This document shows, piece by piece, positions 58,296 through 64,000 of a DNA stretch of 64,000 nucleotides. Numbering within the stretch: the stretch's first letter is position 1; each line of letters starts with the position of its first letter. The stretch is from positions 62,001-126,000 of the forward strand of contig JADJOZ010000007.1 of NCBI GenBank assembly GCA_016713525.1. The letters run 5' to 3'. The stretch comes from Bacteroidota bacterium. Its GTDB lineage: Bacteria; Bacteroidota; Bacteroidia; AKYH767-A; OLB10. Below the pieces are notes generated by a model. That model saw only the letters and a list, made by a program, of their open reading frames with translations. It ran no database searches and was not told where the DNA came from. The translations under genes and the position numbers were made by a program.

Positions 58296-61200
58296 ATGAA
58301 TCGATTCTGCCCAATCGTATCATTATCATCATTAGTGATGATTTTGTTGCTCATTTTTTCACCAACTGCACATGCGGCGGTAACAGTTACACCTGCGTCT
58401 TCCGGATCCTGTTTAAACCTGTCACCAGGGGCATATCTTGCCATTGGAGATATTGTTATTCAGGAAAATAATAATGGTGATTTTAGCTCCGCCGGAGGTA
58501 GTCGTACATTAATTTTATCGGCACCAGCAAACTTTCAATTCCAGGCAGGCGTTGGTAATGTAACATATCAGGCAGGTAGAAACATAACTGCCGCAAGTAT
58601 TGCGGTTGCAGCCGGAACAATTACAGTAACTTATACATGTAGCAACACAAATCGTAGCGACCGGATGACCATTTCAGGGATTATGGCTCGAGCAACCGCT
58701 GTACCTGCATCCGGAAATATTGTAAGAACAGGTGGTACAGGAACCATCAATGGAGATGCAACAGGAGGCGGTGTTAACCATGGTACTTTAACAGCCTTTG
58801 CCGGTGGAGCTACACGTACATCTATTGCAGCAGGAAACTGGTCATCTCCCGGAACCTGGTCGGGTGGCAATGTTCCAAATTGCAATGACAATGCCGTCAT
58901 TAACCACAATGTAACAGGCGACATGAGTACCAAATTAAACAATCTCACAATAAACACTGGTGGTACATTAACTTCAAACAGTTCTATAACTGTTACAGGA
59001 ACATTTACCATAGCCGGTACCGGAACATACATTCACAATAATAATGCGAATGCTGCAATTGGTATATTTTCAGGAACTGAAAGTTTTTCAACAACCAGCA
59101 CCATAGAAATGCGTGATTGGTATAATACAAATATCCCACTTGCCACAAATGTTTCAGGAGATTTTGGCCACATCATTTTTGATGAAGGAAGTGGAAGTAC
59201 CTGGAATCAAGATGGTCTATTTTCCCCCCACCGTATTAAAGGAAATCTGACAATCAGATCAGGAGGGATTTTAATGGACGATGGTACAGGAATGACTACT
59301 ACTCTTACCCTTCAGGATGTTTTGCTGGAAGGAAGTGGTGCATTACGAATTGCTGAAGGCAATGACAGAAATCTGACCTTAGTAACAAACAATTATTCCG
59401 ACAGCAGAACTTCAGGAAGTGTTTTTTATTCCGGAATTCAATTCGACTGCTCAGGCAGTGTAAGCTGGACAGCCAATGGAGATGTCCTTATTGAAGCATC
59501 GTGGAGCTACTATGAAGGCAGTGCTGGTACCGGTAATTCTGTGATTACCATAAATGGTGATTTAACAATTGATGCGGGGGCATTCGACTTCAATCGAAAT
59601 GTGGATGCATCGCTTACAGTAGTCGTTAATGGAAACACCTATGTGAATAATAATACTACATGGGTTCGCTTTCTCGACAGATACGATGAAGATATAAGTT
59701 TTACTACAACGAATATGTATGTATATGGAGGAGCAAACAATACTTTTCATGGAGGTACAAATCCTACCGGCGATGCCATATTTAATATTACAAATGATTT
59801 GATTGTAACCGGTGGATCTACTGTAGCCACTTTTGTTAGCAGTACTAGTAACACAGCAACTTCAACATTAAATGTTGGAAGAGATATTTTGCTGACAGAT
59901 GGAGACATCAGAGTTTCAAACACCAATTCAACCACAACAATTAATGTAAGCAGAAATATTGTTCTTACGGGATCAAATAGTGATTTTTATGGACAAATTT
60001 ACAGTTCAGGTAACAAACTCACAGATTTAAATGTTACCGGCAATATTGAACTCAACAATGGCGACTTCTATATTTCTCTTGGATTAGGAAATGTAACATG
60101 TGATATTGTAGAAAACCTTGATATCAATAATGGTAGATTTTTTGCAATCAACAATACAGCTGCGGCAAATAATGGTCTTGTTACATTTTCATGCAATGAC
60201 CTCGACTTCGATGGAGGAATATTCCATCTTTTCAATGGTAGAATTAATGACGGAAAAACAATAACTGCTACAATTAATGGCAACCTTGATATAAACTTCC
60301 TGAACATTGCTGATCTGGTAACTTTCATTGGTTTAACAGGGACAAATAACCCATTACTTGATCTGAATATCTCTGGAAATATGATCGTTAACGGAAACTT
60401 TCCGGGCTCCTATTTTATGAGCAGTTCTTCATCAGGAAATGAAACAGTTGATATTGGAGGAAACCTGACAGTAAATGCAGGAGATGTGTTTTTTGTAGGT
60501 AATGAATCAGGATTGACAGCCAGTCATAACATAACCACCAACATAACTGGTGACATAAATATTACCGGTGGCAATACCCGTCTTTCAACAGGAACAGGTA
60601 CAGCAGATATTGATGTGGATGGATCTGTTTCCATTTCAAATGGAACACTTTCATTGAAATATGATGCAGGTGTTGCTACTCTGAATGTTTTGGGAAGCTA
60701 TACTCAAAGCGGGGGAACTTTCAACTTACACTCCAGGAATGCAACAACCGCTGACAACAATATCGTTAATGTATTTGGTAATTTCCTAATGAGCAATGGA
60801 ACTTTCCGATTCGATAACTTTGCTTCAGGAGCGGGATTAGCTGAACATAGCTTATTCTTGTATGGCACATCTTTCACACTTGATGGAAATGCTTCAATTA
60901 TTCATGCAAATGACCTGACCACCAACTACATTTTTGGTCAAATATATTTTAGCTATCCCGGAACCATGGATTACTTGCGTTACAGCAATACCAATTCTAT
61001 TAATCATGTTCGTTACACGGTTCAACCTTCCACTACACTGGATGCAACCAGCAGCACTTTCCCATTACAAATAACTTCCGTTGATAACAGCACACCTGCA
61101 AATCATTTCGCACTTACTGTGAACGGAACCATTGATATGGGAAATCAAATCATTCAAGCACGACAATCAGGTTCTCATTATTCAAGGGTTATTGTTGCTG

Positions 61201-62633
61201 CAGGAGGACGATACAGATTAAGTCACACCGGAGGATTATATTCTGGAAATGCATTAACAGCATCTTCAATTGATGGATTTATTAACGGAAATAACCGTGT
61301 AAACTATCAGCTCAATATAAGTTCAATCGTTGAATATTATGGAACTTCAAATATTCCAATCACTGGAATCCCAAATGGAGTTGCCACTGGAAATAATCAA
61401 AAATATGGTTTTCTTGAAATAAACTTTACCGGAGTGGCAGGTTCAACCTGGGTTTATCCGGAAGCTAATAATGAAGTTTATGTTCGATCAGGACTTCTGC
61501 TTACTGCAGGTGAATTTAATCTCGATAATGACCACAATACAGCAACCGGGGGACGAGCAATTACAATTGAAAACAATGCTACTATCTCACGTACTTCAGG
61601 TTTTATCCGTAGTGAAACCGAAGATGGTTCAGGAATTGTTCAGTGGGATATAAATAGCAATGGAAGCTATGTTGTTCCTTTGGGCTATGATGCTATGACC
61701 TACATTCCATTTACATATCAGCAAACTGCCGGAGCATCAGGCATTGTTTCTTTTGGAACTTATCGTTCAGCAGCAGACAACACCCCTTTCCCTCCAACAG
61801 TATCACATGTAAGAGATCTTTCAGGCACTGATAATAGTGCTAGTACTATAGACCGGTTCTGGAAACTAACCCAAGCAGGAGCAGGAACAGCAACTTTAAC
61901 CTTCTCTTATGCTGCTGCAGAAGATCCGGGTATATTAAGTCCGAGGGCTCAACTCTGGGAACCGGTTTCACTCGGATGGTTTCCGGCTACTGCAGGACAA
62001 TCCAATCCAACAGCAACAACTACTGCTGTCCCTACAATTACTACGTTAAATACCTGGTGGACTCTTGCTGCGGCAGCTTCTCCTCTTCCAATCGAATTAC
62101 TTTCATTTGAAGCAATTAAATCAGGCAATAATGTGGATTTAATCTGGCGAACTGCAAGTGAAATAAATAATGATTTCTTCACTATTCAAAAAAGTAAGAA
62201 TGGTTATGAATTTGAAGACATTGCCACTGTTGATGGTGCTGGCAACAGCACATCGGTAACAAATTACAAAATTACTGATACCAAACCTTACAATGGAATT
62301 AACTATTACAGACTGATGCAAACCGATTTTGACGGCAAGTTCACTTATAGTGAAATCAGAAGCATTTTCTTCGGTACTAAAGGTGCGATCTCGGTATTCC
62401 CGAATCCTGCTCCACAAAATAACCAAATTCAGATTGCAATTCCAAATGAAGGAGAGTATACAATGAATATTACTGATGCAAGTGGCAGAATAATTCAATA
62501 TGAAAAAATTCATGCGACTGCAAATAATCAGATAGTACCGATAAATCTGAATGCAACTCTCAGCTCGGGAATATATCAGATTGGAATACAAAATGAAAAT
62601 GAAAATTACAACTCCAAATTAATAATTCGGTAA
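58296..62633 (+). CDS. Giant T9SS-exported repeat protein (paralogue B)
   Basis: 1445 residues with a signal peptide (about 1-28, AHAA), an Ig-like region, a long Asn/Thr/Gly-rich beta-strand region (about 165-1190), a conserved block (HVRDLSGTDNSASTIDRFWK), an FnIII-like domain (LPIELLSFEAIKSGN to YSEIRSIFF) and a T9SS type A sorting domain (SVFPNPAPQNN to YNSKLIIR). It is paralogous to 53443-57765 along its whole length. The two are divergent and the segment PRAQLWEPVSLGWFP is identical in both. It is followed by the hairpin array at 62641-62927. Confidence 0.88.
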   Translation: MNRFCPIVSLSSLVMILLLIFSPTAHAAVTVTPASSGSCLNLSPGAYLAIGDIVIQENNNGDFSSAGGSRTLILSAPANFQFQAGVGNVTYQAGRNITAASIAVAAGTITVTYTCSNTNRSDRMTISGIMARATAVPASGNIVRTGGTGTINGDATGGGVNHGTLTAFAGGATRTSIAAGNWSSPGTWSGGNVPNCNDNAVINHNVTGDMSTKLNNLTINTGGTLTSNSSITVTGTFTIAGTGTYIHNNNANAAIGIFSGTESFSTTSTIEMRDWYNTNIPLATNVSGDFGHIIFDEGSGSTWNQDGLFSPHRIKGNLTIRSGGILMDDGTGMTTTLTLQDVLLEGSGALRIAEGNDRNLTLVTNNYSDSRTSGSVFYSGIQFDCSGSVSWTANGDVLIEASWSYYEGSAGTGNSVITINGDLTIDAGAFDFNRNVDASLTVVVNGNTYVNNNTTWVRFLDRYDEDISFTTTNMYVYGGANNTFHGGTNPTGDAIFNITNDLIVTGGSTVATFVSSTSNTATSTLNVGRDILLTDGDIRVSNTNSTTTINVSRNIVLTGSNSDFYGQIYSSGNKLTDLNVTGNIELNNGDFYISLGLGNVTCDIVENLDINNGRFFAINNTAAANNGLVTFSCNDLDFDGGIFHLFNGRINDGKTITATINGNLDINFLNIADLVTFIGLTGTNNPLLDLNISGNMIVNGNFPGSYFMSSSSSGNETVDIGGNLTVNAGDVFFVGNESGLTASHNITTNITGDINITGGNTRLSTGTGTADIDVDGSVSISNGTLSLKYDAGVATLNVLGSYTQSGGTFNLHSRNATTADNNIVNVFGNFLMSNGTFRFDNFASGAGLAEHSLFLYGTSFTLDGNASIIHANDLTTNYIFGQIYFSYPGTMDYLRYSNTNSINHVRYTVQPSTTLDATSSTFPLQITSVDNSTPANHFALTVNGTIDMGNQIIQARQSGSHYSRVIVAAGGRYRLSHTGGLYSGNALTASSIDGFINGNNRVNYQLNISSIVEYYGTSNIPITGIPNGVATGNNQKYGFLEINFTGVAGSTWVYPEANNEVYVRSGLLLTAGEFNLDNDHNTATGGRAITIENNATISRTSGFIRSETEDGSGIVQWDINSNGSYVVPLGYDAMTYIPFTYQQTAGASGIVSFGTYRSAADNTPFPPTVSHVRDLSGTDNSASTIDRFWKLTQAGAGTATLTFSYAAAEDPGILSPRAQLWEPVSLGWFPATAGQSNPTATTTAVPTITTLNTWWTLAAAASPLPIELLSFEAIKSGNNVDLIWRTASEINNDFFTIQKSKNGYEFEDIATVDGAGNSTSVTNYKITDTKPYNGINYYRLMQTDFDGKFTYSEIRSIFFGTKGAISVFPNPAPQNNQIQIAIPNEGEYTMNITDASGRIIQYEKIHATANNQIVPINLNATLSSGIYQIGIQNENENYNSKLIIR

Positions 62634-62640
62634 GAACTGT

Positions 62641-62927
62641 TGTCAGCACTGCCCTGCTGATAGCTTTCTTCCGGATTGATGTTACCATGTGAACAGTGAA
62701 GTAAAGGGTCGGCACTGCCCGGCCGGCCCTTCTTTTAAAATTAAAATTGACTTAGCATTATCAGTAAATAAAGAGGCTATCACTGCCCTGATAGCCTCTC
62801 TTTTCACAAATTAAAACTGAATCCAAATAAATTTAGAGACTATCTCTGCCCGGATAGTCTCTCTTTTCAATCTTTAAATAATATTCACAAAATAAGCCAA
62901 ACTACCACTGCCCTGTTGGTCTGGCTT
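62641..62927 (+). repeat. Array of five hairpins with constant loop CTGCCC
   Basis: Loop cores are centred at about 62651, 62717, 62785, 62848 and 62910, so spacing is 66, 68, 63 and 62 bp. Stems: 62643-62648/62655-62660, 62705-62713/62722-62730, 62772-62782/62789-62799, 62835-62844/62853-62862 and 62894-62907/62914-62927. Each has CTGCCC in the loop, usually in the context CWCTGCCCKG. Hairpins 2-4 end in a TCTTTT-type tract. Stems differ in sequence, but 3 and 4 are related and the arms change together (GGCTATC/GATAGCC against GACTATC/GATAGTC). They follow the giant gene by 8 bp and could act as serial terminators or as a structured RNA. Confidence 0.72.
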
Positions 62928-62933
62928 AAAAAA

Positions 62934-62960
62934 AAGGGGAGAATGTTCAATTCTCCCCTT
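62934..62960 (-). terminator. Rho-independent terminator of the M20 peptidase
   Basis: An 11-bp perfect stem (AAGGGGAGAAT at 62934-62944, ATTCTCCCCTT at 62950-62960) with a 5-nt loop. On the minus strand a T8 tract follows (62928-62935 as A on the + strand). It is the sixth hairpin of the intergenic region but lacks the CTGCCC loop. Confidence 0.85.
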
Positions 62961-62979
62961 TCAATTAATCAATGAAGAT

Positions 62980-64000
62980 TTATTTTTTCATCAATTCAGC
63001 ATAATTCTTAAAAAAGTGTGGAATAGTTTCAATACCCTTCATAAAATTGAATATTCCATAATGTTCATTCGGACTGTGAATATCATCGGAATTTAGTCCG
63101 AATCCCAAAAGAACTGACTTCAGTCCTAATTCTCTTTCAAACAAAGCCACAATTGGAATAGAGCCACCTTCTCTTGTTGGAATTGGTTTCTTACCAAATG
63201 TAGTTTCCATTGCTGCACTTGCAGCCTTATAAGCAACGGAATCAGTAGGAGTTACAACTGGTTCGCCTCCATGGTGTGGTGTAACTTTAACTTTAACCGA
63301 TTTAGGGGCAATTTTTTCAAAATGCTTCTGAAATAAGGCAGTTATTTTTTCAGAAGTCTGGTTTGGAACTAAACGCATTGAAATTTTAGCAAAAGCTTTA
63401 GAAGGTAACACAGTTTTCGCACCTTCTCCGATATAACCACCCCAAATGCCATTCAACTCGAAACTCGGACGAATAGATGTTCTTTCATTGGTAGTAAATC
63501 CTGATTCTCCATGCACATCATTAATCTGCAGGTCTTTCATGTAGGCATCCTGACTAAATGGTGCTTTGGCCATTTCATTTCGTTCTTCAGCACTTATTTC
63601 AACAACATCATCATAAAAGCCTGGTATAGTGATATGATTAGTTTCATCTTTGGTAGCGGCGATCATCTCACCTAAAATCTGGATCGGATTTGCAACTGCT
63701 CCACCATAAACTCCGGAATGTAAATCACGATTTGGTCCTGTAACTTCTACTTCAACATAAGAAAGTCCACGTAAGCCAACAGTTATGGATGGGACATCAT
63801 TTGCGATCATTGAAGTGTCTGATATCAATATCACATCAGCTTTTAAACGGGCTTTGTTATTTTTTACAAATTCACCCAAATTCACCGAACCTACTTCTTC
63901 TTCACCTTCAATCAGGAATTTTATATTACAAGGCAGTGACTGATTTTTCATCATGCTTTCAAAAGCTTTCCATATGCATGAAAACCTGTCCCTTATCGTC
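62980..64000 (-). CDS. M20 family dipeptidase, partial at window end, one probable frameshift
   Basis: A zinc-dependent peptidase. The 324-residue frame starting at 63954 contains IEGEEEVGS with the catalytic and metal Glu, ISDTSM, LRGLSYVEVEVTGPNRDLHSGVYGGAVANP (the dimerisation domain entry) and the C-terminal GFGLNSDDIHSPNEHYG with His. The last 46 bases encode DDKGQVFMH, the metal-site Asp region, in another frame. Dropping one base or adding two around 63967-63971 joins it as HMKAFESMMKNQ. The 5' end lies outside the window. The remainder of the protein (about 120-150 residues) is not seen. Confidence 0.88.
   Translation of the reverse strand, partial: TIRDRFSCIWKAFESMMKNQSLPCNIKFLIEGEEEVGSVNLGEFVKNNKARLKADVILISDTSMIANDVPSITVGLRGLSYVEVEVTGPNRDLHSGVYGGAVANPIQILGEMIAATKDETNHITIPGFYDDVVEISAEERNEMAKAPFSQDAYMKDLQINDVHGESGFTTNERTSIRPSFELNGIWGGYIGEGAKTVLPSKAFAKISMRLVPNQTSEKITALFQKHFEKIAPKSVKVKVTPHHGGEPVVTPTDSVAYKAASAAMETTFGKKPIPTREGGSIPIVALFERELGLKSVLLGFGLNSDDIHSPNEHYGIFNFMKGIETIPHFFKNYAELMKK

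Noticed and set aside
54361..60328. Many 60-130 residue open frames opposite the giant genes
   Set aside because: They lie antisense inside intact genes with clear domain structure and have no signal or family features of their own.
62641..62927. Hairpin array as a CRISPR array
   Set aside because: Spacing is regular, but the repeated part is only the loop core; stems and spacers are degenerate A/T-rich variants of one unit, not unique spacers between identical repeats, and no cas genes are present.
62641..62927. Hairpin array as integron attC sites
   Set aside because: No GTTRRRY or RYYYAAC boxes, no integrase gene and no gene cassettes between the units.
1..64000. tRNA or rRNA genes
   Set aside because: No cloverleaf with a GTTCRA T-loop or rRNA-like sequence was found by eye; a tRNAscan-SE run would settle this.

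Overview
The window is a chromosomal piece of a Bacteroidota bacterium, probably from a draft or metagenome assembly. The main signs are secreted proteins ending in type IX secretion (T9SS) sorting domains, a TonB-dependent receptor with an N-terminal carboxypeptidase-regulatory-like domain, the Bacteroidota-specific DUF4295 ribosomal protein, a bacillithiol enzyme (BshC) with a YtxJ-like protein, and several promoters fitting the Bacteroidota -7 element TAnnTTTG. No rRNA, tRNA, CRISPR array, prophage or intact insertion sequence was recognised.

Layout. 1-7.5 kb: OsmC-like protein, TonB-dependent receptor and a large T9SS cargo protein. 7.5-10.3 kb (minus): SMUG2-type DNA glycosylase, small secreted protein, C1B cysteine peptidase and a small Thr/Glu-rich secreted protein. 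10.5-14.9 kb: a MacAB-like export operon (ATPase, two tandem-duplicated permeases, adaptor). 14.9-18.6 kb: alpha/beta hydrolase, glucuronyl C5-epimerase-like protein and a Tag-like 3-methyladenine glycosylase. 18.65-21.18 kb: a gene-poor stretch with 161-170 bp repeats, extreme homopolymer runs and a few unexplained sequence islands. 21.2-28.3 kb: POT peptide transporter, outer-membrane protein, CoA-transferase, tryptophanase, DUF4259 protein and chorismate synthase. 28.6-38.2 kb: AsmA-like protein, PD40/OmpA envelope protein, two related secreted proteins, esterase, dipeptidyl-peptidase IV and a membrane protein. 38.2-42.5 kb: YtxJ-like protein, DUF853 ATPase, BshC and a membrane protein. 42.6-49.8 kb (minus): LytTR regulator, rimO, ftsY, DUF4295, rpmG, an aminopeptidase P, rpmB and cinA. 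49.9-53.4 kb: DUF4197 protein, two universal stress proteins and a nucleoside phosphorylase. 53.4-62.6 kb: two divergent paralogous T9SS proteins of about 1440 residues. The window ends with a regularly spaced hairpin array and a partial M20 peptidase.

How the genes fit together. Peptide import (POT), secreted peptidases (DPP IV, C1B, aminopeptidase P, M20), tryptophanase and the CoA-transferase suggest a life on peptides and amino acids. Much of the rest is envelope and T9SS cargo.

Two cautions. Ten genes, including essential or conserved ones (aroC, ftsY, rpmG, rimO), carry frame breaks, nearly all one base short in a short homopolymer, so they are best read as consensus errors. The homopolymer-rich stretch at 19.1-20.65 kb also looks like unreliable sequence. 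The most unusual structure is at 62641-62927: five hairpins spaced 62-68 bp, each with the loop core CTGCCC but with different stems, two of which show compensatory base changes.
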